Shown here piece by piece: positions 1-10,818 of a stretch of DNA of 64,000 nt. The translations under genes and the position numbers were made by a program. The stretch comes from Heterobasidion occidentale (taxonomy: Eukaryota; Basidiomycota; Agaricomycetes; Russulales; Bondarzewiaceae). Location: positions 2,418,001-2,482,000 of the forward strand of contig JBCAQO010000007.1 in the NCBI GenBank assembly GCA_039111635.1, read 5' to 3'. The notes below the pieces were generated by a model. That model saw only the letters and a list, made by a program, of their open reading frames with translations, did not search any database and was not told where the DNA came from. Position 1 is the first letter of the stretch. Every line of letters begins with the position of its first letter.

Positions 1-679
1 ATCTATCTCGCCTAGCTCCTGCGATACACCGGTGGACTTCTGTCCGCCATCGCCGCTGCATCATTCCCTCTTCTTACGCTCTCACTGTGAACAACGTAAT
101 CTGAATCCTGGAGGTGGAGGCGCCGAAATGTGAGCGCGATCTCATGCTGTACTCGTGCCGCCGAGCTCCCGGCACGCCTTCACGGTATAGCCCGTCATTC
201 TTTTCATCCTTGTGCCTGCACCTTGTCACTCATTCACGCGGATATTAGGGCGCTTAGCCCGCAACTGCCCGCAGTAAAATCCATCTATTACATGTCCAGG
301 TTCTGTTCTTTGATCTGTCTCGGTGGACGTTCGGCACCTGAATCTTCGGTAAGAGATAACGACAGCCAAATCAAGGGTGAAGCATAACGTTCAATAAGGA
401 GTCCGGCCGACTGCAATTGCGAGCCAGCGTTATGGTACTCGGTTTCTGATTGACCCCAGTTATTCCCAACAGATGCGGAGTAGACCTTCGTACTAGTACC
501 CTAAGTACTTGTCCCTTGATTTGATGCCAGGAGCCTTGAGCGCGAACATAACACCGCCGTGCACAAATTCTGAGAGGTCGGGCTTCTTAAGACCACATGT
601 CATAGGTTACGTTTGGCTTCGTGTTCAGTGTTATTCGTTAAAAGGTGTCGCGGATTTCAGTTTACTGTCTAAAATCATC
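1..679. other. No supportable gene; upstream of first secreted-peptide gene
   Basis: Only short unrelated open frames are present. The last ~50 bases include a TTAAAAGG stretch near 638-645 that aligns with the TATAAAAGG box of the paralogous gene at 6853, so a weakened core promoter for the 680 gene is plausible. Confidence 0.4.
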
Positions 680-924
680 ATGAAGCCCTTCACTCTTTCT
701 TTGGTCCTCGTCACCATGTTCGCCTTCTCTCACCTCAGCGTGGGCAATAGCCTTGCTATAGACAACTCTTCCCCTGCTGATGAAGTCGACGGTAAGCCTA
801 CCTTTGCCTTATGTTGATAAGGTATCAATGAATTATCTCAGATATCGCTCCTGGAAAATATCGGGTGGCAAGTTACCTCGGTTGCACCTCCGTAGCGATT
901 GGAGTACGTTCACTACAGCTCTGA
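680..924 (+). CDS. Short secreted protein, paralogue 1 (signal peptide, two exons)
   Basis: Function unknown. Exons 680-791 and 842-924 give a 64-residue product. The first ~25 residues are a clear signal peptide (MKPFTLSLVLV start, hydrophobic core, cleavage near SLA), followed by a short acidic spacer (SSPADEVD) and a C-terminal piece beginning DIAPGKYRVASYLG. The intron is GTAAG...CTCAG, phase 1. The first exon has exactly the same length (112 nt) and phase as the gene at 6853, and both exons align with it, so the two are paralogues that bracket the UstYa-like pair. No Kex2 (KR/RR) sites or repeated cores are visible. It could be a secreted effector-like peptide or a precursor peptide; the second idea rests only on the neighbours. 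I have no named family for it. Confidence 0.6.
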
Positions 925-1389
925 GCTTTCTATGCAGCTGATGCCAACTCATCGTATGACTGTTATGACAGAATGCGTGCCGTTGATGGACACGAAGTAG
1001 CTCACTCCACATAGGTCTACTATGGAGATGTGAACAGGAACTAGAAGCGTCAGTATATAAACCTATAAAAGAAGGAAGGGTGTAAGAAAAGAAAGCGGGC
1101 ATGTATTCAGGCCAGAATCGCATGATCACAGCTGTTGTTATTGCTGTAGTTCTTCATGATATATGGCAGACTGTTTGCGGCTTCAAGCTTCAATACGTTC
1201 GACATTGTCAACTCTGCCGGTCGTCGTTCAATTTTGCATGAGCAGTTAGTGTCGCATAGATGATAGCTCCTGTATTATGATCTTGTCTGTCTATTCACTT
1301 CCAAAACAAGCTGGTCTCGCGATTCACTCAGGCGCTGCCTCGAGAGGTAAGTACTTGACGTAATTCTTTTCATACTGCATCACGTTGAG
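925..1389. other. No supportable gene
   Basis: Intergenic stretch between the secreted-peptide gene and the 3' end of the minus-strand acetyltransferase. Open frames here are short and without recognisable protein character. Confidence 0.4.
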
Positions 1390-2001
1390 TCAGCGCGTTT
1401 GGCCAGGTTTGGCCTCCAGTTTGCGCACTGCTCGTGCTTGGTATTCCTTCTCCAACATCCCCATCCATATGATGTCCACCCATTTTCCTTCGACCCATAG
1501 AGCCTCTCGCTTCACGCCTTCGCGAATAAACCCACTGTCATAATGTTGAAGTCATAAATCCTGTCAAATTGAAATGAGACAAAACAAAACTCACACTTTG
1601 TCGTATAACGCCATTGCCCGTTTGTTGACCTCAAACACTCCCAACGATAGACGACGGAGGCCCATTCCTTCAAAGGCATACCCGACCAGCCATTCCATTA
1701 TTTCAGTCCCATACCCATTCCCCCACCATTCTTTCCCAATACAGATTCCTAGTTCTGCGTCGCGGTTCTTCGGCACATCCACTTTCAATGCCGTCATGCC
1801 CATGAACTTCCCGGTCTCCTTGTGCACGATTGTGACATATAACGGCAGCTTTATCCACATCTCAACGAGCTGACGCTGTCCGGGAACAACATAGTCAATG
1901 GTCATTGCCTTGAGCACGTCGTAGTCCTCGAGGAGTTCGAGGAGGAGGGCCATGTCTGACTCGCGGTATGCGCGCAGGACTAGTCGCTTCGTCTCGAACA
2001 T
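1390..2001 (-). CDS. GNAT-family N-acetyltransferase (RimJ/RimL-like)
   Basis: A 183-residue acetyl-CoA-dependent acetyltransferase. Exons (minus) are 2001-1595 and 1534-1390; the donor is GT|GTGAGT and the acceptor GACAG|T. The start MFETKRLVLRAY is the usual RimJ/RimL opening; an upstream in-frame Met at 2115 adds an unusual leader and was rejected. The acetyl-CoA-binding loop is WWGNGYGTE (about residue 100), followed by ALYDKVGFIREGVKREA, the standard C-terminal end of the fold, which the splice restores exactly. Such enzymes acetylate protein N-termini, amino acids or small molecules; the substrate cannot be told. It lies between a secreted-peptide gene and the UstYa-like genes, so a tailoring role is possible but unproven. 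Confidence 0.85.
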
Positions 2002-2616
2002 GATGTCGCAATGAGAGGTGGAATAAGGTTCTGGATAGCCAGATGGAGAATTGTATGCTCTACGGTGGATCCGCGCGCGGACAACGAAGATAGAACAATT
2101 ATCTGTAAGCCCCATTGGAAATCGTCAATATAATGGACTCGAGCCCGCGCTTATTTTCAAGGTTCATTCTACTTCATGGTGCTAACGACCGCCCATAGCA
2201 GGCGCTGATGTCAGAAGTTGAAGATGGCTGTTGGACCCACGATGGTAGAAGTGCTGCCTCATGGAATGGTTGAGAACGAGAATCACTGCGGAATCAGAAT
2301 CTACCAGAATTTTCAAGAAACGTGCGCCTCTTTCTTTCTCTATTTACTAATCTAAACTCACACGCAGATCCGTTCCTCCACCGGTGTTCCCGCGGCGGCA
2401 TTGGGACATTCATCGGAGAATGATGAGATAGGCGCAGGTACTGGTGAAAGTAGACCCTCTCAACACTCAATCACGTACACTACCACTACGTAAGCTGTCT
2501 CTTATCTCAAAGCAATATCAGGGCAGTCTCACGAATCCGTTCAATCGTTACCGAGCTTTTCTTGTGACAGCGCGTATAAAGGACATCAGTAAATTCTCTT
2601 TTCCTGCATTCCAATT
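2002..2616. other. Intergenic, shared upstream region of divergent genes
   Basis: Separates the minus-strand acetyltransferase from the plus-strand membrane protein. No further gene is supportable. Confidence 0.4.
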
Positions 2617-3600
2617 ATGGTGGAAACTCGCAGCGATTACGCGTCCGTCCCACAAGATGAGATCAACGAAAGTGCAACTTCAGATAATCGTAAGTGTTTT
2701 GAAGGCCATAGACCTTAAGGCTGTCGTAATCACCTTGTTTTGCAGGCGGCGAAATCCAGCCTGTCGTACGATGGTCAATTACCATCATTCTCGTCTGCAC
2801 CATCCTCGATAGCATTTTACTGTCCTATCTCGCATTCTGGTACGGGAAGGCCGCTCTTTTCCCAGCGCGGCGGACGGCGGAAACTTCAACACTGAGTAGC
2901 ACGTACATTGATTTTGACGTCTTGTACAAGAACAAGTCACGGCCCAGCTCACCTCACGGACCCATCATCGATCTCCCTTGGGCATTTACTCAAGTATCCT
3001 CCGCTGAGCCTGGTAAGGTGTTTCCGCAGTGGGCCGACTCGTGGACAACCGAGCATGGTATGGTTCCAATCAACGCTTATCGACTCTTTGTTACACCACA
3101 GGTGAGAATGGTTTTCGCATGCGTGTTGTCCACAGCAAGATATTGACGACAGCAAGCAGACCTCGACCATCGCACAGTTTAGAGTTATTGATTACGGCAT
3201 GGAAAACTGCACACTTGCCCTCGCGATCCCTCCGCACGCGCACTCCGGATTTGTGATTTCAGACCTCGAAGAGGATTTCTCGCATGTTGACGTGTGGGCC
3301 TTGTCATCCATCGACAAGCTCGATCTTCGACATTTATCTTGGAACACAAAGCCGGCACGTACGGCCTACCTGGGCACACTCGCTGCTGCGTATGGCAGCA
3401 CGCGCTATCTTCCCAGTTTTCTGTGCCCAACAGGGTCATATCAGACTTTCGAGCTGTCCTGCCTCAAAGCCGACTGTCACGTCGATGTAACAAACCTTGA
3501 AAGAAGGGCGTTTGGTATGCACGATTTCCATCAATTCATTTCTTTCCATGCGTTGACGCCTCGCTCAGGTCTTTACATGCTTCAGCATCAGACAATATAG
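2617..3600 (+). CDS. Single-pass membrane protein, But2-C-like agaricomycete family, function unknown
   Basis: Exons 2617-2689, 2746-3101, 3160-3514 and 3569-3600 give 271 residues; all phases agree. A short cytosolic N-terminus (MVETRSDYASVPQDE) is followed by one transmembrane helix at about residues 32-52 and an outside-facing domain. That domain carries FVTPQ|TSTIAQFRVIDYGMENC across the second intron, HVDVWAL, and a C-terminal GLYMLQHQTI. I remember this layout from many uncharacterised agaricomycete proteins, sometimes labelled But2 C-terminal-like; the label is tentative. The gene sits directly beside two UstYa-like genes, which are also single-pass membrane proteins with outside-facing domains. 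The protein may act on the same secretory substrate, but that is inference only. Confidence 0.7.
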
Positions 3601-4004
3601 CCGTGATAACCAGGATAATTTATCTCAATCTCACCAAAGAACCATTCTCGTTGTATAAGATGACTACCACTATTCAGCCTACAAAATTCGTACCATGCTT
3701 CGTCCCGTGTTGCAATCTCTTCACTGCGCAAATTCTATAGCCACTAACAGGATATCGGATTCTGTGGACCACGTTCTGTCTCAATTAGTATGAGCCTCGG
3801 CCATGGCATCGAAGACATAGCAGAGGTGATGATTCGAACAATGTCTCTGGAAAGCGATGGATGAATTAAAAGGCAACAGAACAGACATCTTTTAGTTCAA
3901 TTTGAATATTTCCATAAAGCCCGCTTTTTGCAGAACACTGAGGCAGTGGTCAGGACCTCTGAAGCTGTACGAAGCTTTCCCCTACAAATTCAATATCACT
4001 ATGA

Positions 4005-4708
4005 TCATAAATGAGTCGAATTTTTTCGTAGATGACAGTGAGAAAACTTCACCTTTTCGCCCACTCGAAACTCCTCCTGATTCCTGCGCACCTCGTCGTA
4101 GACCTTTGTCCAATCATTGCACTGATATATGTCAGGGTACGCATTCGGCGCAGGTTTCCCGAGAACGACGTCTAGGGCGAGATCCGACCGGCAAAGGACC
4201 ATTTGCCGCATATAATTAAGACAGTGATGATCCAAGTCTGGGCGAACGGATGCGCCCCGCTTCTTATTTACGAAGTCTTGGCGAAGAACGTTCAGGCAAC
4301 GCAACTGGTGAAACATCGATAGGCCAAATGGACGAGGCGGGTTTCCAAGATAGATCATGCCCGCACCGGGAGCCAAAGCTTCCCATTCCGCATCCGCATC
4401 CGGCCCTTCGAGTGAGTAGTGTATGCTGTCCTCGACGGACATGGAGACTGTGCTGAGTTCCCCGACGTCCCAAACTCTGGGGAATCCGTTCCCGGTGGAA
4501 CCTATGCATCTCATGAGTGAAGTCGGGTACACGTATCAAAACGAAGAACCTCACTATCGGCGGTTCGCGTCATTGGAGAGGAGTTGTAGATTGTCGATAG
4601 TATCCATAAGATGCAGTACAACTTGGCCATTATGACGGAACATAAAGCGATGAGAGATAGAGAAGAAGCCCATGGAGAGCTAGACCGCGTCTTGGAAAGC
4701 CAACGCAT
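4005..4708 (-). CDS. UstYa-like (DUF3328) oxidase protein 1
   Basis: Exons (minus) are 4708-4555 and 4501-4005, giving 216 residues. The intron is phase 1, the same position and phase as in the neighbouring UstYa-like gene. One N-terminal helix (about residues 14-35) is followed by the DUF3328 core: GNGFPRVWDV, SMSVEDSIHYSLEGPD, SMFHQLRCLNVLRQDF and HHCLNYMRQMVLC. In the family, paired HxxHC motifs bind metal; here the first reads HQLRC, with Arg at the second His, while the second HC is kept. UstYa proteins catalyse oxidative cyclisation of ribosomally made peptides in ustiloxin-type pathways, and other DUF3328 members chlorinate or hydroxylate. The product of this one cannot be predicted. 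It is divergent from 5096-5855 with a ~390-bp shared upstream region. The C-terminal ~20 residues (after NQEEF) could be altered by an undetected intron. Confidence 0.83.
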
Positions 4709-5095
4709 ATTGAGGTGGGGAAATTGTCAATCGAATACAGACCAGATAGAAAACAAGTAGACTGATATCAAAGGCCCCACTCGGCCCCACCCCAGGTAGA
4801 AGAGTCACAGCGCTTCCAGAGCAGGTCGTTCCATTCTATCCAAATATTTTATTGTAAGCGCCTAAAATAAAACTTTCGAGATCACTTTACCGATCGCTTC
4901 TCTCCGGTAACATAAGTATCGATCAATCAAATCTTTAAGAAGACATCAACCGCAGTCGGGGTGGACCGTATTTGCATCACGATAATGCCCTTCGCTTGTT
5001 GATGAGTATGAGACTTCGTCAGTCCCCTGAGCCACGGAGCGCGCATAGAGATGGAGAAGATGCTGCCTGAACAGTACCGACCCTGATGTCCTTCG
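4709..5095. promoter_or_regulatory. Putative bidirectional promoter of the UstYa-like pair
   Basis: 387 bp between two head-to-head start codons. It contains a repeated GGCCCCAC motif (about 4773-4791) and AT-rich stretches. Co-regulation of the two genes is inferred from layout only. Confidence 0.45.
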
Positions 5096-5855
5096 ATGCG
5101 CCGAGATACGTATCCGACGAGGTCCGCTGTGTCTAATCTGTACGAACTGTCTGAACTTCATCCGCTTTTCGATATGCTTCAGACTGCGTTTCGGACTAGA
5201 CTATGTTGCCAGCTGCTCGTTATTCTAAGCATCGTCTCGGTTGCTCTCACGTCCTCGATCTTTGCCTTGGTGCAAAAAATTGATGTTTCATCGTCTAGGA
5301 TCTGGAATCAATACTGTGAGGGTATATTCCAGTGCGCTGTTATGACATGCTCACCAGCTTGAATCGATTGCAGCATTCGAAGGCGAAGACTTTCCGTATT
5401 CCCTTCCTGTGAAGCTCAGCAGTCCAGTAAAGATGACGGTGGAAGAGAGTGTCCATTACTCTCTGTCCAACCCGGACACTAGAGACACACAAAAGTTGTT
5501 CAACCTACCTGTCGGAATCGGCACTGTTCGATTCGGTCCTCACCACCGCGCCTTTTCCATCTCTATGTTCCACCAACTACATTGCCTTATGTACTATCAC
5601 GAAGAGTTTGTGGACGGGATCGGCGAATATTCGTGGCCTCACGTGCAACACTGTCTCAATCTTCTCCGTCAAGAGGCACTGTGCCAAGCCGACTTGACAC
5701 TTGAACCTGGAGATTTTGTGTCACGCAACTTCACGGAGGATCGTTTAGGTGCCACTCACGTCTGTCGCGATTGGGCTGCGGTGTATGAAGAGGTGAAGAC
5801 TAATTGGGACGAGTGGGCTATAGTTCGAAAAGAGAAGTTAGGTCAATGGGAGTGA
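5096..5855 (+). CDS. UstYa-like (DUF3328) oxidase protein 2
   Basis: Exons 5096-5315 and 5374-5855 give 233 residues; the intron is phase 1. A hydrophobic helix (about residues 38-58, LLVILSIVSVALTSSIFAL) anchors the protein. After the intron come GEDFPYSLPVKL, MTVEESVHYSLSNPD, SMFHQLHCLMYYHEEF with a complete HQLHC motif, and HVQHCLNLLRQEALC. Both canonical metal-binding motifs are therefore present, unlike the divergent partner. A shorter start at residue 27 (MLQTAFRTR) is possible. The family acts in secretory compartments on peptide substrates in characterised fungal peptide pathways; here the substrate is unknown. Confidence 0.87.
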
Positions 5856-6803
5856 TGCTGGGGTGAGCGCCGGGACTACTAAGATAGAAGAGTTTAGAAG
5901 GGGCTCATAGCTTTCCGAGTTTTTCGATGATGTGTCTCATCTCCTCGACTTTGAATTGCCACACAGGCTGCGTCTTGCTTTCTGTGTCTTCCATCTTGTC
6001 GCTCTGCGAGGCAAGCTAAGGAGTTTGATGGGAAAATAGCCTCGATACAGAGTGTGACGCGAAGACATCTCCGACCAACACCATCCATACACATAGATGC
6101 GGTTGCAGCTGCTCAACGAAGAAGAACCAGCGCATGACACTGACTTTATCTTCTATAAACGCCTAAGTCCTTGCTACCTGCAATGGCGGTGCGCGCGGAG
6201 GACCACTACTACGATGTGTGCCGTATGAGCGGAGCTTCAAGCTGTCGGATTTTGCCGTAGGTCTACGAGGTCACTCGCTGCCAGCGAGAATCCATTCCAT
6301 TGACTCTAGCTACTCTAGAATTTTTGGGATCGGAAACATACAAAATCTGGTCATGAACCTCCTTACTTCTAGATTCTGAAGCTCTGACTGCCCTCAAGGT
6401 ATTATATCTCTCTAAATTTCGACGGAGATGTTGCTGCCACCATCGATCATTGCTTTATGGACCTTGTTATACGTAGCGGATGCAAGCGGCAGATGTTTAT
6501 CAAAAATAAAGTAGGATCTTCTAACTGGCCGGATCATTACTTACAAACATGCACATCATTCATATTTTGACAGAACCTTGCACCGTCGTGTCAAGCTATT
6601 CGAGATTTCTCGATTACCTCGGCGTTGTTTCGTTCTTTCCAGCGAAGTTCCGAATCAGCCCATCAGATCCCCATTCCACAGATGTGCAGCCATATGACGC
6701 GCTCCTTCTCTCTCCATCACGCGAACAAAACCCTCAATGCCAGAGAGATCGACGACGTGTGCAAGAGAATGGAAGAGTCACCAGTCCACTGTTCTTCCTG
6801 ACA
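5856..6803. other. No supportable gene
   Basis: Nearly 1 kb without a convincing coding frame between the second UstYa-like gene and the second secreted-peptide gene. Confidence 0.4.
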
Positions 6804-6810
6804 TATAAAA
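6804..6810 (+). promoter_or_regulatory. TATA box of secreted paralogue 2
   Basis: TATAAAA lies 43 bp before the ATG at 6853, a typical position for a strongly expressed small fungal gene. Confidence 0.5.
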
Positions 6811-6852
6811 GGTGCTCAGGGCATCAGCGAGCTGCCTTCCACCAAGAACGCC

Positions 6853-7172
6853 ATGAAGTCTTTAACCTACTCTTCTGTCTTTATCATCATATGTGCCCTT
6901 TCACAGCTGACCTTGGGTGACTGCCTTGCCCTTGAGAGGGCTTCTCCAGACTCTGTTGACAGAGGTAAGTTATCACCTCTTATACTTCCACAATAAATGG
7001 TCTCATGGCTTCTATATTTTCAAATATCACTCCGGTCAAATATCTGCCGGCAAATTTTCTCGGTTCAGCCGCAGTCGACAGCGAAGTGGTTGCTACAAAT
7101 CTGAGATTTGAATTGCAACTAACACTATGCGGCAATTCTAGGACACTTGATGCTAGCGTCTTTAATTCCTGA
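6853..7172 (+). CDS. Short secreted protein, paralogue 2 (shifted splice acceptor)
   Basis: Paralogue of 680-924. Exon 1 (6853-6964) has the same length and phase, and encodes a signal peptide (MKSLTYSSVFIIICALSQ, cleavage near DCLA) plus the spacer ERASPDSVDR. The position matching the acceptor of paralogue 1 reads CAA instead of CAG (7021-7023), so the homologous exon start at 7024 lacks an AG. The next usable acceptor, TTCAG at 7064-7068, is in frame and gives exon 2 at 7069-7172, for 71 residues. The skipped 45 bases would have encoded the part matching APGKYRVASYLG. The frame stays open from 7024 to 7172, which suggests the acceptor change is recent. Function is unknown. Confidence 0.5.
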
Positions 7173-7649
7173 CTAGCTAGATGACGTCTCAGATATAAAG
7201 TATGATGTCAGTTGGTTGATAAATCCCTCTTGGTGAACAGCTGTGGATGTCTCGAGCCACTGGAATGTAGGAGTTCAAATCGGGGCGGTGTCTTGAATCA
7301 AACTTACGAGTTATCGTATTTGGCCTTAAAATGGATTACCCTAACCACCGGGGCACCATATTGAGTATGGTAAAGATGGATGTTCCTGAGTGTCAGCGGG
7401 GTGTTCGACGTATCAGACATGAACTCCATACAAGCGCTCATCACTACGTCTATCGGATCATTCTGCCGTATCTCTATCAGTGCGGACAACGAATGTGAAG
7501 GATAATGATGTCGCGTGAGTTCATAACGGGTTCTATCTGATGCTGGTCTGCTGAGCTAATCTAAGGCGCCAAACAGAAACCTACATAAATCTGGCTGTCA
7601 TGTCCACCGCAGAATTTGCGCTTCCTTCACTGAACGCCTTGGCCACTAA
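7173..7649. other. No supportable gene
   Basis: Spacer before the 7-TM protein; open frames here are short and unconvincing. Confidence 0.4.
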
Positions 7650-8955
7650 ATGGCAGACGTGCAGCCGATTGTCCTCCCCCTCGAACGCTCTTTATATCTT
7701 GCAAACTGTATCACGATGGTTCTATATGGTGATAACTTTGCTTAGTTTCTCTCGCTCTCGGCGCGTGCTCATGCTCATGCTCGTGCTTCCGTACTTCATT
7801 CAGGACTTCAGCTGTGGATGTTCTGTCAATCCATCCGTTACCTTTGCAAACAGCTACCAGAACATCGTTACCGACAGATGTTTTACATCACTTATAGCAC
7901 CCTCTTGATGGTCCTCATCAGTATTGATTTAGCCGACAACATCTCCATCGGGCAGCTGATATGGATAGAACACAGAGACTACCCGGGTGGTCCTATGGGT
8001 TACTTTGCAGCTACAACCACCGCACCTTTCAACGTCTTAGGCTCTGCCGCAGATATTACCGTGAATATATTAGGCGATGGCCTCTTGGTAAATTGAATAC
8101 TCTATCCTTCACATTGTAACTCATTCTCTGCTCTCTCAGCTTTATCGTTGTTACATGATATGGGGTTCGAGATGGTGGGTTACACTGTTTCCGGGTCTCC
8201 TTTACGTAGCATCTTCGAGTGAGTTCCTCGGTATCTGATCCATGTTTGGTTCTGAACCAATTGCTACCGCGCCTGCCAGTTATGGCGATCATAACAGTTG
8301 TCGAAAGCAGCTTACCAGACGCTTTCATTCTAAACGGAACTCCTGCCAATTTTGGTGTACCCTGGGTCGCGCTTACTATCAGCTTGAATATCATTTTGAC
8401 CATCATGATCTGCGCACGACTTCTGATGATGCGCCGCCAGGTGCGCTCCCTCTTGACCGATGAGATGGCCCAAACGTACACAAGTATCCTGGCTATCCTC
8501 GTCGAGTCTGCCTTGCCATTCAGTCTTCTTGGCATCGCGTTCCTTATCACATACGTAAGGAATGATCCTTTCGCCACAGCTTTTGCGTTTGTTTGGGGCG
8601 ACTTTTGTGTGAGTTTCTACACACCTCAATGCTACAGCCGGACTGACGCAAACTTGATATGAAGGCCATCTCCCCCCAAATGATCATTCTTCGCATTGCA
8701 ATAGGACGAGGCTGGACGAAAGAAACAGTCACGAGAATCAGCGGTCCACCGGTCTTCGCCTTGCCCTTAACTACTCAAACTAGCGGCCCTGTGGCCTTCG
8801 CTTCTGTAACTGGCGAGCAGCATAGCAACTTTTCAGAGTCCGGGGGAGTACCGACAACTATCGCTGCTTCCACATTTGCAAAAGATTCTTCCACGTCTTT
8901 GAAACGGCAGCCTAGCTCTTCTGTTGTTGGTTTCACAGCATATTCACATGGGTAG
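7650..8955 (+). CDS. Seven-transmembrane protein of an agaricomycete-specific family
   Basis: Five exons (7650-7728, 7804-8087, 8140-8218, 8280-8608, 8665-8955) give 353 residues with every phase consistent. The start MADVQPIVLPLE is typical of the family. Family-like segments in order are MFYITYSTLLMVLISIDLAD, QLIWIEHRDYPGGPMGY, LGDGLLLYRCYMIWGSRWW (across an intron), NFGVPWVALTISLNIILT, ESALPFSLLGIAFLITYVRN and CAISPQMIILRIAIGRGWTK. About seven hydrophobic helices are followed by a Ser/Thr-rich cytosolic tail. Many paralogues exist in mushroom genomes and none that I know has an assigned function; a receptor-like role is only a guess from topology. Confidence 0.85.
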
Positions 8956-10818
8956 GCTCGAACCAGACACTTGATGCTCATAGCTGATAGCTTGAAAGTT
9001 TAACAGCAAATGAAAATGTATAGCCAGGCTTTGCTGACGTTCGTCGCTAGATGTGCTAATGGCTTCGCGTTCCATTGTGCTGAATGTCTCGGGACTAGAA
9101 ATGCAGAGGGCTCTGTGGGAGGGTGACTGAGTGTCACAAATGCGAGTCCGTGATTTACTTATATATACTCTGTACGCCTTGCTCTCAAGGCACTCGTAGC
9201 TTGGCGGGTCGACGCTCGATCGACCAAAATATACCTTCAGACGAGATCCGAATGGATATGTTCAATACTCTGTGCATCGAGCTGTTGATCCCACTCATAC
9301 CATCAAATCGCAAGACTGAAAGACGGAGCAACTATTGCACATATACCTGAGAATCGTTCCTGGTCTCCGATCCTTCGTAATAACAAGTGGAGACAAGAGT
9401 TACGGTCGGCCTCGTGGAGGTGTTAATTTGGTACAAGTGATACTCGATTAGCGAATATAACAGGAGTAGGCACGTTGAAGTCGTCAGGTGTGTACCTAGG
9501 CAGGGCACGACTCCCAAAGAAAATTGAAGACCGCCAGATCCTCCGAGAGGTCTTGCTCGTCGAATCTCCGCCACGACCAGTGGAGAACACCCCAAAATCG
9601 AGCAAGAGTCGATACATGATCGTCGTCCTCGAGGCTCGGGGAACAAGATCCTTGAGACGAACGAGACCTGACACTGGCTGAAACAGGGCCTAGCTCACAG
9701 CGAGGCTCGAACCGACGTACGAAACGTAGAGCCAAATATTGCAGGTGTTGAGGGGAGCAGGGAAGCGAGCGTATTAACATCTAATGGCGGCGTACCGCAT
9801 GTCTAGACGGAGACCTTATGTCTCTCGGATGTCGATATTCGGTCCCTTGTGGAGGCGGTCCGGATTTTTATAGAGAGTAGTCGCTCACGCTCGACTGACA
9901 TTAAGAATCGTATCGATTTGTGGATGAGGGAGCATGGCTGGGTTGAGAGGGAATGGCAACGCGCAGATGCTTGAATGGGCGAAAATGGAATTTGATTGAA
10001 AGGATTCCATTACTCATAGTACTCATCTTTTGTTTGATCCCTCGCATCCCTCTGTATCATCACCCTAAACTGTGCCATGCTGTAATTTTTGCCTGCCTGG
10101 GATAACACTGGTTGCAGAATACCCATATACTTCTTTGGCCAAATCATCTCCAGGAGAGGGGCACGACACATATGGCTATAAGGGATATGAGAGGGAGGTG
10201 CGCTCCTTGTTTCTCATGGAAGCCATGTGGAGACCCACAGACAGAAAAACGGTTGACTGAAGCGCCTTCTACAGTCTTCTACAGTCTTCTACCCGTCGAC
10301 TCAAAGATGAAATGCTCGCAGGCTGTGTCGCCTCGAAGTCGAGCAGGGTCGTAGGATGGCCACAACAACGTTTCTACGTGACGGTCGAAGGTTCGTAATA
10401 TGGCAGAGAGATTTCAATTCGAAAAGAAACATCGATACGCTGTCGCTTGTCAAAAACTGCGGGACGGGATTTGCCGGCTCAGCGGTCCTCTCTTCGTCCC
10501 TCTCACCGAGCTTGGATGACTTCGGACAACCCTTGTCCTTCGTGCTGCAGACGTTGTCGTTCTCATGGGGTCAGCCCGCCCGCCTCTGAATCTCTCAACC
10601 AAGATCCGTATGCTCTTCCCAATCTCCTCCCCATTGGCACCATTCAATTAGCCACCTCTTGCCCGGATATTCTATTCTGCGCGCACGCTCACTGCTCCGA
10701 TGGATGGCATGCGTTCAATAAAGATACTGTATCACCATTTCTTGCACCAAAGAAAACTGGGCCACTTTGTCATCAACTTGACTTTCTAATCAAGTACAAA
10801 TTTCTTTTCGTTTCTTAC
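8956..10818. other. No confident gene; possible 5' part of the SNF2 gene
   Basis: 9.0-10.3 kb shows only short frames on both strands. From about 10440 the frame leading into the SNF2 gene stays open without a stop (10447-10818), but its composition (CCRRCRSHG and similar) does not look like the family's N-terminus. Confidence 0.35.

Noticed and set aside
9661..9760. GGTTCGAGCC on the minus strand, like a tRNA T-arm
   Set aside because: No matching A box, acceptor stem or anticodon arm could be folded around it.
9332..9780. Several overlapping frames that might be a transposon remnant
   Set aside because: No reverse transcriptase, integrase or transposase motif, no terminal repeats seen.
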